DNA of 34,752 nt from Oscillospiraceae bacterium (GCA_015063695.1 SVTQ01000025.1:1-34752), one strand, 5' to 3'; positions 1 to 8,754 are shown, numbered from the stretch's first letter. Notes: generated by a model not told the origin, from the sequence alone. Numbers and translations: made by a program.

Positions 1-1
1 C

Positions 2-991
2 GGTGTACTTATGCTTGCCAAAAAAGCGGCACCCGACGTTGACATTCACATATCCACTCAGGCGAGCACCGTTTCTGCCGCGACCTGCAGAGCATGGTAT
101 GAGCTTGGCGCAAAAAGAGTTGTTCTCGCAAGAGAACTTTCCCTTGAGGACATAAAGAACATAAGAGCAAACATCCCCGAGGACTTAGAGCTTGAGTGCT
201 TTGTTCACGGCTCAATGTGCATCGCTTACAGCGGAAGATGCCTTCTCAGCCAGTATTTTGTGGGCAGAGATGCAAACCGCGGCAACTGTGCTCAGTCCTG
301 CCGCTGGGTATTCAGACCCTCCGATAAGGCAGACTTCTCCCACGCCGACCTTGCTCTCGGCGAGGCGGAAATGACGGTTTACGAGGAAAAGCGTCCCGAA
401 TACACGCTCCCCGTAGTTCAGTCTGAGGGTGACACCTTCGTTATGTCAAGCCGGGACATGTGCATGATAGAGCACATCCCCGAGCTTGCAAAGGCAGGAA
501 TTACAAGCTTCAAGCTTGAAGGAAGAGTAAGAAGCGCGTACTACACGGCAGTAGTTACAAACACCTACAAAATGGCTCTCGACAGATATTTTGCCGATCC
601 CGAAAACTATGAATACGACCCCGCCTGGCTCCGTGAGCTTTGCAGTGTGAGCCACCGTCAGTATGACACGGGATTTTTCTTCACGTCCCCTCACGAAAAC
701 GCAAATATCGTAAACGATATGGGTTACATCCGCGAAAAGGCGTACCTTGCAACGGCTGTTTCCGACAGCGATGAGGAGGGTTTTGCTCTCTTCACCCAAA
801 GAAACAAGTTTGTAAAGGGTGACCCCGTCGAGCTTCTAACCATAGGAAACACGGGAATTCCCTTTGTTTCCGAGGAGCTGACCGACGAAAACGGCTCTCC
901 CATTGAGTCAACTCCCCATGCTTCTATGATTTTCCGTCTTAAGTGTCCTGTACCTGTTAAAGAGGGGGATATCTTAAGAGGTGGAGAATAA
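2..991 (+). CDS. U32-family protein (TrhP-like tRNA hydroxylation protein), 5' truncated
   Basis: The reading frame is open from the first bases of the window, so the N-terminus (probably 80-100 residues) lies outside; the ATG at 11 is internal. The U32 signature is clear about 62-77 residues after that ATG (ECFVHGSMCIAYSGRC), followed by C-A-Q-S-C. The cysteine spacing (C, C, then C-x3-C) resembles the set that holds an iron-sulfur cluster in the U32 proteins UbiU and UbiV. Family members annotated as collagenase-like peptidases are now known in E. coli and Bacillus as TrhP, which acts in 5-hydroxyuridine formation at tRNA position 34. The projected full length, around 410 residues, fits the longer TrhP type. 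The assignment to TrhP rather than RlhA or a peptidase is inference. The next gene follows 21 bases later on the same strand, suggesting co-transcription. Confidence 0.88.
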   Translation, partial: GVLMLAKKAAPDVDIHISTQASTVSAATCRAWYELGAKRVVLARELSLEDIKNIRANIPEDLELECFVHGSMCIAYSGRCLLSQYFVGRDANRGNCAQSCRWVFRPSDKADFSHADLALGEAEMTVYEEKRPEYTLPVVQSEGDTFVMSSRDMCMIEHIPELAKAGITSFKLEGRVRSAYYTAVVTNTYKMALDRYFADPENYEYDPAWLRELCSVSHRQYDTGFFFTSPHENANIVNDMGYIREKAYLATAVSDSDEEGFALFTQRNKFVKGDPVELLTIGNTGIPFVSEELTDENGSPIESTPHASMIFRLKCPVPVKEGDILRGGE

Positions 992-1012
992 TCTATTATT
1001 GAAGGTACTTAA

Positions 1013-1861
1013 ATGCTTATATTAGAACTTTTAAAAGCCGTTATTCTCGGCATAATTGAAGGAATCACCGAGTGGCTTCCCGTTTCTTCAACGGGACATC
1101 TGCTCCTTTTCAACGAGATATTCCCTCTCGCTCAGGACCGCTCCTTTACCCACATGCTGGTTGAGATAATCCAGCTTGCCGCTATTCTTGCGGTCGTGGT
1201 CTACTTCTTCGGGAGACTTAATCCCTTCTCGGGAAAGAAGACGGCAGAAGAAAAAAAGAGCACCTGGGTGCTCTGGTCAAAGATCCTCGTTGCAGTTATC
1301 CCCGGCGGTCTTGCCGTGGTGCTTATGAAGATATGCGACATCGACCTTATCGATGATCCCTTCATTATTGCAGCAGCGCTCCTTGTATACGGTATAGCGT
1401 TTATCGTAATTGAAAGGCTTAAGAGGAACAAGGCTCCGAAAATTGAGACCGCCGATGACATCAGCTACAAAACAGCTCTTTACATAGGTCTTTTCCAGGT
1501 GCTCTCCCTTGTGCCGGGCACAAGCAGAAGCGGCTCCACCATTCTCGGCGCCATGCTTTGCGGCGTTTCCCGTACTGCCGCCGCAGACTTCACCTTCTTC
1601 CTTGCTATCCCCGCCATGTGCGGAGCTTCGGGTATTGAAGTTCTCTCCTACGCCAAGGACGTCCTCGACGGTGAAGCTCAGCTTTTCGGAGGCGAGCAGC
1701 TCCTTATCCTTGGAGTTGCTATGATAGTTTCCTTCCTGGTTTCTCTCGTTGCCATCAAGTTCCTTATGGGATTTGTTAAACGCCACAGCTTCGAGGCATT
1801 CGGTTGGTACAGAATAGCCCTCGCTATCCTTGTAGTTCTTTATTTTACTGTAGTTAAGTAA
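1013..1861 (+). CDS. uppP: Undecaprenyl-diphosphatase UppP (BacA)
   Basis: UppP is an integral membrane enzyme that dephosphorylates undecaprenyl pyrophosphate, recycling the lipid carrier for peptidoglycan and other wall polymers; overproduction gives bacitracin resistance. The 282-residue protein has both family motifs: a glutamate-rich one at residues 16-30 (EGITEWLPVSSTGH) and PGTSRSGST at 168-176, which form the active site. Several hydrophobic helices span the chain, and the length is normal for the family. The ATG at 1013 is preceded by a GAAGG Shine-Dalgarno-like stretch at suitable spacing. It probably shares a transcript with the U32 gene and is followed by a double-hairpin repeat and a bidirectional terminator. 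Confidence 0.97.
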   Translation: MLILELLKAVILGIIEGITEWLPVSSTGHLLLFNEIFPLAQDRSFTHMLVEIIQLAAILAVVVYFFGRLNPFSGKKTAEEKKSTWVLWSKILVAVIPGGLAVVLMKICDIDLIDDPFIIAAALLVYGIAFIVIERLKRNKAPKIETADDISYKTALYIGLFQVLSLVPGTSRSGSTILGAMLCGVSRTAAADFTFFLAIPAMCGASGIEVLSYAKDVLDGEAQLFGGEQLLILGVAMIVSFLVSLVAIKFLMGFVKRHSFEAFGWYRIALAILVVLYFTVVK

Positions 1862-1866
1862 GTTTA

Positions 1867-1920
1867 TTGGGGGAACTTTTAAAAAAGTTCCCCCAACCCC
1901 CTTCAAAATTTTTTGAACGG
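1867..1920 (+). repeat. Dispersed double-hairpin palindrome, copy 1
   Basis: Directly after uppP there is a perfect hairpin (GGGGGAACTTTT at 1869-1880 pairing with AAAAGTTCCCCC ending at 1894), followed by a second, weaker one made of CCCCCTTCAAAA and TTTTTTGAACGGG. The same two-part layout occurs at 29670-29727 and, inverted, at 30530-30594. Confidence 0.75.
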
Positions 1921-1940
1921 GTTTGAAAGACCAAAATAAC

Positions 1941-1996
1941 AAAACGGCTCACATGAAGTTTCGTAACGTCTAAACGAACTCATGTGAGCCTTTTTC
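1941..1996. terminator. Bidirectional intrinsic terminator between uppP and the zinc-ribbon gene
   Basis: GGCTCACATGAAGTT (from 1946) pairs with AACTCATGTGAGCC (ending 1990), leaving one bulged base and a loop of about 15 bases. The stem is flanked by AAAA on the left and TTTTT on the right, so it can stop both converging transcripts. Confidence 0.85.
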
Positions 1997-1998
1997 TA

Positions 1999-2439
1999 TT
2001 ATTCTATTTCTTCATCAGCGTCTTCAAAGTCTTCGTCTTCAACGACGGGTTCTGTGACAACTGCTTCTTCAGGGGCGGGAGTTTCGGGGAATTTTGCTCC
2101 GCAGAAGGGGCAGAAAGTATATCCGTCGTCTCCTGTTTTTCCGCACTCCGCACATCTTATCTTACCTTTCAGAACAAGCTTTTCCTGTTCAAAGGCTTCA
2201 AGCTGTTCTGTGAGATTTTCGATAGTGGCAATATCTATGGCAAATTCTTCCGATGCGCCGCCCTTTGAATAGAGGTCGTAATATTTTCTGCCAATCTGAG
2301 CATAAACGCCCTCGATAAGCTCCTTTGTTTCCTCTATACGGGCATTAATTCTCGCAAGACCTGCAAGGTCCTTTGTTTTCTTAACCGCAGACCTGCCGGT
2401 TTTTGAAATAGTTTCCTTAATGTTTCCTATAATATCCAT
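1999..2439 (-). CDS. Small zinc-ribbon protein with N-terminal coiled coil
   Basis: This is a 146-residue protein starting MDIIGNIKETI. A possible upstream start at 2481 is rejected because AAAGGA lies a few bases before the ATG at 2439. Residues 1-85 are charged and helical, probably coiled coil. A two-knuckle zinc ribbon follows (C-A-E-C and C-P-F-C, about residues 95-115). The C-terminus is very acidic, ending with repeated Glu and Asp. Proteins of this design (zinc-ribbon domain-containing) are common in Clostridia and have no assigned role. It lies 97 bases downstream of the alpha-galactosidase gene on the same strand, with no clear terminator between them. Function unknown. Confidence 0.85.
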   Translation of the reverse strand: MDIIGNIKETISKTGRSAVKKTKDLAGLARINARIEETKELIEGVYAQIGRKYYDLYSKGGASEEFAIDIATIENLTEQLEAFEQEKLVLKGKIRCAECGKTGDDGYTFCPFCGAKFPETPAPEEAVVTEPVVEDEDFEDADEEIE

Positions 2440-2535
2440 AATATATCCTTTCCAAAGTAACTGATTGCAGAAAAAGAGCAAATATTATTATAAGTATACG
2501 CAAAAGGCTACCTTTTGACACTTCCCTTTTAAAAA

Positions 2536-3855
2536 TCAGTGGTACTTGGGAAGCCAATCTCCGTGAGTTTCAATAAGGTCATCGACCATAGTCTTAATTG
2601 TATCGATATCAAGCTCGCTTCCCGTATGGGGGTCAAGCATAGCCGCATGATAAATATGCTCTTTTTTAAGAGTTCTTGCTGCTTCCATCGTCAGAAGCTG
2701 AACGTTTATATTTGTCATGTTCATAGCCGCGCACTGTACGGGGAGCGCGCCAACGTAGCAAGGATTGATACCGCGGCCGTTAACGAGGCAGGGTACCTCA
2801 ACGCAAGCTTCTGCAGGAAGGTTGGTGATAAGTCCTGTATTAAGAACGTTACCGCCTATCTGATAGGGCTTATCGCAGACGATTGCCTCCATGATATAGG
2901 ATGCATACTCTTCCGAACGTTGATGTTCTTCCTTAGCTCCGGTTTCAAGAAGCTTTTTATACTCCTCCTTCCATGCATTTATCTGGTGGATGCAGCGGCT
3001 GGGATATTCATCAAGAGGTATTTTATAACGTTCAATAAGCTCGGGATACTTGCTTTTGATATAGAACATATTATACTCTGCGTTATGCTCACTTGATTCG
3101 GTGCAGTAATAACCGAAATTCTTGATATAATCGTATCTTACTCTGTTATAGCAGGTGTCCTCTTCCATTCTCTTAAGGGCTCTTTCCTTGATCATGGGAT
3201 AGAGGTCAACGCCATTCTTATCCTTTATCTCAAGGAGCCATGCCATGTGGTTGATACCTGCAATAAGCTCTTTTCTGCCTTCAAGCTTATCACCCATATC
3301 AAGATCCCAGAAAAGGTGTTTTGAGCATACCTGGACGCTGTGGCAAAGACCGACGGTCTGAATGCCCGAATATCTCTGAACGTAGCCCGAAAGCATTGCC
3401 ATGGGGTTTGTGTAGTTGAGAAATACAGCATCGGGACATACCTCTTCCATATCACGGGCAAAGTCCATCATTACGGGAATTGTACGCAGAGCGCGCATGA
3501 TACCGCCGATACCGAGAGTGTCACCGATGGTCTGGCGAAGGCCGTACTTTTTAGGCACTTCGAAGTCAATAATTGTACAAGGGTCATAAAGACCTACCTG
3601 AATTGCATTTACAACAAAATTTGCGCCTCTCAGAGCTTCCTTTCTGTTTTCAACACCGAGATAGCATTCTATTTTACCGTAGCCGCCCTTTGCCTTTCTC
3701 ATTGCTTCAAGGATTGTGCGGCTTTCTTCAAGGCGCTGTCCGTCAATATCGTAAAGAGCAAAAACGCTGTCGCGAAGAGACTCCGTACACATGCAGTCAC
3801 CGATAACGTTACGTGCAAATACCGTACTGCCTGCACCCATAAAGGTTATTTTCAT
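2536..3855 (-). CDS. melA: GH4 family alpha-galactosidase (MelA-like)
   Basis: A 439-residue cytoplasmic glycosidase of family GH4, which uses NAD+ and a divalent metal (usually Mn2+) in an oxidation-elimination mechanism. The N-terminus has the Rossmann motif FMGAGS (5-10). NYTNPMAM (147-154), GLCHSVQ (169-175, metal-binding Cys and the following His) and GINHMAW (200-206) match E. coli MelA closely, as do EYNMFYI and the C-terminal AAMLDPH and DLIETHGDWLP. This pattern favours alpha-galactosidase over the 6-phospho-glucosidase branch. The start MKITFMG at 3855 is chosen over an ATG five codons upstream because GGAGGAA sits 6 bases before it. No transporter gene is adjacent. The likely substrates are melibiose or raffinose-type galactosides released from plant material. 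Confidence 0.93.
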   Translation of the reverse strand: MKITFMGAGSTVFARNVIGDCMCTESLRDSVFALYDIDGQRLEESRTILEAMRKAKGGYGKIECYLGVENRKEALRGANFVVNAIQVGLYDPCTIIDFEVPKKYGLRQTIGDTLGIGGIMRALRTIPVMMDFARDMEEVCPDAVFLNYTNPMAMLSGYVQRYSGIQTVGLCHSVQVCSKHLFWDLDMGDKLEGRKELIAGINHMAWLLEIKDKNGVDLYPMIKERALKRMEEDTCYNRVRYDYIKNFGYYCTESSEHNAEYNMFYIKSKYPELIERYKIPLDEYPSRCIHQINAWKEEYKKLLETGAKEEHQRSEEYASYIMEAIVCDKPYQIGGNVLNTGLITNLPAEACVEVPCLVNGRGINPCYVGALPVQCAAMNMTNINVQLLTMEAARTLKKEHIYHAAMLDPHTGSELDIDTIKTMVDDLIETHGDWLPKYH

Positions 3856-3921
3856 TTTTAGTTCCTCCATACCACTTTTCGTGAAATATCCTATAAAAAG
3901 AAAAAAATATCACCTATTTAT

Positions 3922-3950
3922 AATATATCACACAAAAACATCATTGTAAA
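3922..3950 (-). promoter_or_regulatory. Promoter of the GH4 gene
   Basis: On the minus strand, TTTACA (3950-3945), a 17-base spacer and TATATT (3927-3922), with a TGA just before the -10 box making an extended -10. The start of transcription would be near 3915, giving a leader of about 60 bases. Two direct ATCATT copies around the -35 box could be an operator, but that is speculative. Confidence 0.6.
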
Positions 3951-3993
3951 TCATTTTTACAAAATAATCTGCAAAACTAATTCTTTCGGAAGG

Positions 3994-4026
3994 AAAAAGC
4001 CCCCGACCGCTTTTGCAGTCGAGGGC
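3994..4026 (-). terminator. Intrinsic terminator of the EF-G-like gene
   Basis: Minus strand: a 12-bp stem with two mismatches (right arm 4015-4026, left arm 3999-4010, TTTT/AAAA loop) followed by TTTTT. It lies 21 bases after the EF-G-like stop codon. Confidence 0.85.
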
Positions 4027-4046
4027 AATAAAAGCTGATATGTAAA

Positions 4047-6098
4047 TTAGTCTTCGTCGTCGTTCTGGTGAGCAGCGATGATCTTCTGAGCTTCGTTGCC
4101 GGGAACTTCTTCGTAATGGTCGAATGTAAATGTGTACTTACCTCTACCCTGAGTCATAGCCTTGAGGATAATTGTGTAGTCCATCATTTCAGCCTTGGGA
4201 GCTTCAGCTTCAACGATCGTGTAACCGCTTCTCTTTTCATCGGGATTCATACCGAGAACGCGGCCGCGGCGCTTGTTAAGGTCACCCATAACGTCACCAA
4301 CCATGTATTCGGGAACGGAAACCTTGAGGCTGCCGTAGGGTTCGAGAAGAACGGGACGAGCCTTGGGAAGACCTTCCTTATAAGCGATCTTTGCAGCAAG
4401 CTTGAAGGAGATTTCGTTGGAGTCAACGGGATGGTAAGAACCGTCGTAAAGGTCAGCAGCGAGGTTAACTACAGGGAAGCCTGCGAGAACGCCCTTCTGC
4501 ATTGCTTCGAGAAGACCCTTTTCAACTGCGGGGTAGAAGTTCTTGGGTACGCTGCCGCCGACAACGCTCTGTGTGAAGGTAAGTCCTTCTTCTTCGCCGT
4601 GGCTGAAGCGAATTCTTACATCGCCGTACTGACCGGAACCGCCGGACTGCTTCTTATGCTTACCCTGAATTTCAACTGTGCCGTTGATCGTTTCACGGTA
4701 TGCGATCTTGGGTTCTGCTGTAACGAGGTTTGCACCGTAGCGGTTCTTCAGCTTTGCGAAGATAACGTCGAGGTGGATATCACTCATACCGTAGATGAGC
4801 ATCTGCTTTGTTTCAGCATTGTTTTCATATACCATTGCGGGATCTTCTTCAAGAAGTCTTGCGATACCCTGTGTGATCTTATCTTCACCGCCCTTTGCAG
4901 CAGCCATGATAGCCTTGCACATATAGGGTGTGGGGAATTCTGTCTTCTTATATTTGATCTCAGCACCTGCTGTAAGAGTGTCGTTTGTCTTTGTTGCGTT
5001 CAGCTTCTGAACAACACCGATATCACCGCATACGAGAGAGTCAACTTCGATCTGCTTCTTACCCTTCATGATATAGATGTGACCGAACTTTTCGGAAGAA
5101 CCGCTTGTTACGTTGTTAAGCATTGTATCCTTCTTGAGTTCGCCGTTCATAACCTTGAACATTGTCTGCTTACCGTACTGGTCAACAACTGTCTTGAATA
5201 CGAAGATAGCACATTCGCCGTCAGCTTCGATAGCCTTTGCTTCGCCGTTTTCAAGAGTCTCGTTCTTCTTAGCTGTGTGACGGGGGAAGGAGCTTACGAT
5301 TGTGTCCATAAGTGCGCGAACACCCCAAAGGCTGGGAGCGCAGCCGCAGAATACGGGAACGATATCACCGCGTACAAGACCTTCGTGGAGAGCTGTTGCA
5401 GCTTCTTCGCTGGAGATCTCGCCTTCTTCAAAGAACTTTTCGAGGAGCTCTTCGCTTGTCTGAGCAGCAGCCTCGTCAAGCTTTTCCTTATACTGAGCAG
5501 CAATTGCTTCGTATTCGGGAGTCATAGCAACTATATCTCTGTGGCCTCTTTCCTTGTTGTAAGTGAAAGCTTCCATTGTGAGAAGGTTCACGAATACGCC
5601 GCCGCCAACGGGAACGAAGATGGGGCATACGCTTGTACCGAAGCTTTCGGAAAGCTGGTTGAATACTCTGTCGAAGTTTGCTTCGGGATCGTCAAGCTTA
5701 TTGATGAAGAATGCGCGGGGAAGCTTTGCTGTTTCAACATATTCCCATGCGAGCTCTGTACCAACTTCCATACCTGCCTTACCGTCAACTGCGATGATAG
5801 CAGCGTCAGCAACGCGGATACCTTCCATTGTGTCACCTACAAAGTCGAGGTAACCGGGGGTGTCGATGATGTTGATCTTGTGTTCCTTCCACATGATGGA
5901 AGCAACGGATGTAGAAATACTGTAGCCTCTGGCAATTTCTTCGGGGTCAAAGTCACATACGGTGTTACCGTCTGTTGTCTTACCCATTCTGTCAATATCC
6001 TTGGCTGCGAAAAGCATAGCCTCAGCCAGAGTTGTTTTACCGCTTCCGCCGTGACCGAGCAGGCAGACGTTACGGATTTCTTTTGTGGTGATAGCCAT
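4047..6098 (-). CDS. Elongation factor G-like GTPase (EF-G-2/FusA2 type)
   Basis: A 683-residue translational GTPase with full EF-G architecture: G domain with P-loop GHGGSGKT (15-22), switch II DTPG (79-82) and NKLD (133-136) in place of NKMD, then domains II-V, including QSGGSGQYGDV-type domain IV sequence and a C-terminal ferredoxin-like domain. The GHGGSGKT P-loop (canonical EF-G has AHIDAGKTT) and RGYSIST at switch I (canonical RGITI) mark the EF-G-2 paralogue, which stands outside the str operon. The role of EF-G-2 proteins is less certain than that of FusA; some bind ribosomes and hydrolyse GTP without replacing EF-G. AAGGAG precedes the ATG by about 10 bases. The gene is monocistronic, with its own promoter (6191-6219) and terminator. 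Confidence 0.93.
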   Translation of the reverse strand: MAITTKEIRNVCLLGHGGSGKTTLAEAMLFAAKDIDRMGKTTDGNTVCDFDPEEIARGYSISTSVASIMWKEHKINIIDTPGYLDFVGDTMEGIRVADAAIIAVDGKAGMEVGTELAWEYVETAKLPRAFFINKLDDPEANFDRVFNQLSESFGTSVCPIFVPVGGGVFVNLLTMEAFTYNKERGHRDIVAMTPEYEAIAAQYKEKLDEAAAQTSEELLEKFFEEGEISSEEAATALHEGLVRGDIVPVFCGCAPSLWGVRALMDTIVSSFPRHTAKKNETLENGEAKAIEADGECAIFVFKTVVDQYGKQTMFKVMNGELKKDTMLNNVTSGSSEKFGHIYIMKGKKQIEVDSLVCGDIGVVQKLNATKTNDTLTAGAEIKYKKTEFPTPYMCKAIMAAAKGGEDKITQGIARLLEEDPAMVYENNAETKQMLIYGMSDIHLDVIFAKLKNRYGANLVTAEPKIAYRETINGTVEIQGKHKKQSGGSGQYGDVRIRFSHGEEEGLTFTQSVVGGSVPKNFYPAVEKGLLEAMQKGVLAGFPVVNLAADLYDGSYHPVDSNEISFKLAAKIAYKEGLPKARPVLLEPYGSLKVSVPEYMVGDVMGDLNKRRGRVLGMNPDEKRSGYTIVEAEAPKAEMMDYTIILKAMTQGRGKYTFTFDHYEEVPGNEAQKIIAAHQNDDED

Positions 6099-6190
6099 AA
6101 TAATGTTACTCCTTGTATATAGGTATCTAAAAATTTTTTGAGTTTAAAAAAGTCTGAACCACGGGGAGCCGCAGCAGACGTTACTTAGTT

Positions 6191-6219
6191 ATTATATACT
6201 AATTCCACATAATTTTCAA
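6191..6219 (-). promoter_or_regulatory. Promoter of the EF-G-like gene
   Basis: Minus strand: TTGAAA (6219-6214), a 17-base spacer and a perfect TATAAT (6196-6191). Transcription should start near 6184, leaving a leader of about 85 bases before the ATG at 6098. Confidence 0.75.
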
Positions 6220-6374
6220 TAGTTTTGCTTATATTTTTGACAACTTGTCACATTATCCAAAGCAAGCTCATACATTTTGGAACATTTTACAAACTCAGCT
6301 TTCTCACCTGTATAATGTGCATATAAACAAATAAAATATATCGTAAAAAACGCACAAACAAAAATGTCGAAACT

Positions 6375-6409
6375 AAAAAAGCAGGGAGACGTCTGCCTTC
6401 CTGCTTTTC
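6375..6409 (-). terminator. Intrinsic terminator of rny
   Basis: Minus strand: AAAAGCAGGA pairs with TCCCTGCTTTT around a loop containing GGCAGACG, followed by a run of T (complement of 6375-6380). It lies about 120 bases past the rny stop codon. A weaker T-stretch on the plus side (6404-6409) might give some activity in that direction as well. Confidence 0.75.
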
Positions 6410-6525
6410 TCTTCAGAGCGTTTTGCTCGTATAACCTTAACAGCTTTATATAAATATATGATAAACCGAGCTTTTCGGTAAAGCCGCCTTTGCCGACGGC
6501 AAGCTATCTTGGAATAAACAAGTAA

Positions 6526-8082
6526 TTATTTTGCGTAATCGTATACGCGGCTTTCTCTGATAATATGGACTTTGATCTGTCCGGGATATTCAAGCTCGCT
6601 TTCGATGCGCTTTACGATATCTCTCGCAACAAGGCACATCTGGTCGTCAGTAATGACTTCGGGCTTGACCATAATTCTTATCTCACGTCCCGCCTGAATA
6701 GCAAAGGCCTTATCAACACCGTTGAATTCCTTTGATATCTCTTCAAGCTTTGCAAGACGCTTGATGTAGTTTTCAAGGTTTTCTCTTCTTGCTCCGGGTC
6801 TTGCCGCTGAAATTGCATCAGCCGCCTGAACTATCATAGCTACAAGAGTGTGAGGTTCAACGTCACCGTGATGAGCTTCGATCGCATGGATAACATCCTT
6901 GTTTTCCTTGTATCTCTTGGCAACGTCAACACCGATCTGTACGTGAGAACCTTCGATCTCCTGGGTAAGAGCCTTACCTATATCGTGGAGAAGACCTGCT
7001 CTCTTTGCAAGTGTGCTGTCAATTCCCAGCTCATCAGCGATGATACCGGAAAGAATGGATACTTCGATAGAGTGATTAAGAACGTTCTGACCGTAGCTGG
7101 TACGGAACTTGAGTCGACCGAGGAGTCTGATCATTTCGGAATTGAAGCCGTGGATGCCTGTTTCGAAAGTAGCCTGTTCGCCTGCGCGCTTGATGGCTGT
7201 TTCAACTTCCTTTGTTGCTTTTTCAACCATTTCTTCAATTCTTGTGGGGTGGATACGTCCGTCAGAGATGAGCTTTTCAAGAGCAATTCTTGCAATCTCT
7301 CTCTTAACGGGGTCAAAGCTTGATATTGTAATAGCTTCAGGTGTGTCGTCAACGATAAGGTCAACGCCTGTAAGCGTTTCAATTGTGCGGATGTTTCTTC
7401 CTTCACGACCGATAATTCTTCCCTTCATTTCTTCGCTGGGAAGGTTTACGACAGACACTGTTACGTCGGAAACATGGTCAGCGGCACAGCGCTGGATAGC
7501 GAGAGCGATAATGTTCTTCGCTTTTGTATCAGCTTCGTCCTTGAACTGTTCCTCGAGCATGGTCATTCTCATGGCCTGTTCGTGTCTTACTTCATCGGTC
7601 ATCTCTTCGATGAGCTTGTCTCTTGCCTGTTCGCGGGTCATACCTGAAATTCTCTGAAGAGTTACGAGTTCTTCGTCCTTCAGACGCTGAATTTCAGCAG
7701 CCTTTTCCTCATTTTCCTTGATCTTCTTGTTAAGAGCTTCGTCCTTCTTTTCAAGAGTTTCTGTCTTCTTATCCAGGTTTTCTTCCTTGGTAGCTACACG
7801 GCGTTCCTGTCTGGAAAGCTCGTTGCGACGTTCCTTGATCTCCTGGTCAAACTCGTTCTTGGACTTGAGAATTTCTTCACGGGCTTCGATAAGAGCTTCC
7901 TTCTTCTTGGATTCAGCAGACTTTATTGCCTCCTCAAGAATTTTCTTAGCCTGAAGCTCTGCGCTTCCGATTTCAGCCTCGGCAACCTTTTTTCTGATTG
8001 CAATACCAATAGCGATACCAACGGGAATACAGACCGCAAGACAAATCACCGCAGTGATTATGATCGGTAAAAAGTAATTCAT
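6526..8082 (-). CDS. rny: Ribonuclease Y
   Basis: RNase Y is the membrane-anchored endoribonuclease that starts bulk mRNA decay in many Firmicutes. The 518-residue protein shows the complete family order: an N-terminal transmembrane helix (5-29), a long charged coiled coil (30-200), a KH RNA-binding domain with [12 protein letters not shown] (221-232), and an HD phosphohydrolase domain with catalytic His-Asp at 366-367 (LLHDIGKA) and AIEAHHGD (400-407). The length is normal. GGAGGTG lies 6 bases before the ATG at 8082. The gene has its own promoter and terminator and appears monocistronic. Confidence 0.98.
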   Translation of the reverse strand: MNYFLPIIITAVICLAVCIPVGIAIGIAIRKKVAEAEIGSAELQAKKILEEAIKSAESKKKEALIEAREEILKSKNEFDQEIKERRNELSRQERRVATKEENLDKKTETLEKKDEALNKKIKENEEKAAEIQRLKDEELVTLQRISGMTREQARDKLIEEMTDEVRHEQAMRMTMLEEQFKDEADTKAKNIIALAIQRCAADHVSDVTVSVVNLPSEEMKGRIIGREGRNIRTIETLTGVDLIVDDTPEAITISSFDPVKREIARIALEKLISDGRIHPTRIEEMVEKATKEVETAIKRAGEQATFETGIHGFNSEMIRLLGRLKFRTSYGQNVLNHSIEVSILSGIIADELGIDSTLAKRAGLLHDIGKALTQEIEGSHVQIGVDVAKRYKENKDVIHAIEAHHGDVEPHTLVAMIVQAADAISAARPGARRENLENYIKRLAKLEEISKEFNGVDKAFAIQAGREIRIMVKPEVITDDQMCLVARDIVKRIESELEYPGQIKVHIIRESRVYDYAK

Positions 8083-8163
8083 CCTTGCACCTCCGTTTCT
8101 TTTAAATTTATATGAATCGTCATAGGGTTCAAAAAGACTTCCCCATACTACATATCACATTAC

Positions 8164-8192
8164 ATTTTACATCTTTTCATCTATGATGTCAA
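8164..8192 (-). promoter_or_regulatory. Promoter of rny
   Basis: Minus strand: perfect TTGACA (8192-8187), a 17-base spacer and TAAAAT (8169-8164). The predicted start near 8157 gives a leader of about 75 bases. Confidence 0.75.
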
Positions 8193-8194
8193 TA

Positions 8195-8228
8195 AAAAAA
8201 GCAAAAAAAGTCTGCCCTTTTAGGGCAA
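8195..8228 (-). terminator. Terminator-like hairpin upstream of the rny promoter
   Basis: TGCCCT and AGGGCA (8213-8227, loop TTT) form a short stem; read on the minus strand it is followed by TTTTTTT, GC and another TTTTTTT. No minus-strand gene lies upstream, so it may shield the rny promoter from antisense transcripts or be a relic. The stem is short and confidence is modest. Confidence 0.4.
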
Positions 8229-8297
8229 TTACCATAATAATTTGATAATACGCGCTAACAATAATAAATATATCAGAGAACACAAAGGAGACTTAGC

Positions 8298-8555
8298 GTG
8301 ACAAACAAAAATCTTATTGAATTTTATTCGGAGACCTGCCGCCCCTGCAAAATTATGCTTCCCATGGCGGAGAAGGCGGCAAAGGAGGCGGGAATTCCCG
8401 TTTCAAAATATGAAATCGTAAAAGAAAGTGAAAAAGCAGAAGAATACCGTGTGAAAAGCGTACCGACGCTTATTCTCATGAGCGAGGGCGCAGAGGTCAG
8501 AAGACTTGTGGGCGCAGTTTCAAAAAACGAGCTTGAAAATTTTCTCAAAAGCTGA
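8298..8555 (+). CDS. Thioredoxin-like protein
   Basis: An 85-residue single-domain protein with the thioredoxin active site C-R-P-C at residues 14-17, the cis-Pro segment V-K-S-V-P-T-L and a final amphipathic helix. It is shorter than classical thioredoxin (about 105) but has the core fold. It would act as a cytoplasmic disulfide reductant. The start is GTG at 8298, supported by AAAGGAG 7 bases upstream. C-R-P-C differs from the classical C-G-P-C, so redox potential and partners may differ. It is separated by about 200 bases from dxs, which has its own promoter. Confidence 0.85.
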   Translation: MTNKNLIEFYSETCRPCKIMLPMAEKAAKEAGIPVSKYEIVKESEKAEEYRVKSVPTLILMSEGAEVRRLVGAVSKNELENFLKS

Positions 8556-8590
8556 TTTTTAATATTCGAAAGTATTATATAAAATTCAGC
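8551..8590 (+). terminator. Imperfect inverted repeat after the thioredoxin-like gene
   Basis: GCTGA at 8551 (overlapping the stop codon) pairs with TCAGC at 8590, extended by AT pairs with mismatches. Only a short T-stretch follows (8597-8600). It is a weak candidate terminator. Confidence 0.3.
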
Positions 8591-8624
8591 AAGCAATTTT
8601 GTATATGTTGCACCCCCTATTGTT

Positions 8625-8653
8625 TTGACAAAATACGCACTTTGTGATATACT
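8625..8653 (+). promoter_or_regulatory. Promoter of dxs-ispE
   Basis: Perfect TTGACA (8625-8630), a 17-base spacer and TATACT (8648-8653) preceded by TGA, so also an extended -10. Transcription would start near 8660, about 95 bases before the dxs ATG. This rules out the in-frame GTG at 8644 as the start of dxs. Confidence 0.85.
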
Positions 8654-8754
8654 GTGTTAGAATTAATAAGCGTTGTTTTTTCTATGGAACAAAGAATTCG
8701 GCGTTGCTTTCACGACTGAAACGAAGCCTAAGATTATTTATACGGGTATACAAA

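Larger units (their letters stand above)
6099..6525. other. 427-base intergenic region without a gene
   Basis: Between the EF-G-like gene and rny. It holds the EF-G-like promoter and leader (6099-6219), the rny terminator (6375-6409) and, next to the rny stop, short GC-rich inverted repeats (about 6474-6503) without a T-run. An isolated TATAAT on the plus strand at 6311-6316 lacks a good -35 box. I see no open frame with a ribosome binding site. Confidence 0.6.

Noticed and set aside
1277..1942. A 221-codon open frame opposite uppP
   Set aside because: It is antisense to a well-conserved membrane protein and runs through the repeat and hairpin region.
4068..6122. A 684-codon open frame on the plus strand opposite the EF-G-like gene
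   Set aside because: It mirrors the codon structure of a clear GTPase gene, is rich in Cys, Val and Leu without any domain, and has no ribosome binding site.
6311..6409. A small RNA on the plus strand from TATAAT (6311) to the hairpin at 6375-6409
   Set aside because: There is no -35 box at the right distance and the hairpin is well explained as the rny terminator.
8644..8754. A longer Dxs beginning at GTG 8644
   Set aside because: That start overlaps the promoter -10 region, and the extra 37 residues do not resemble the family.
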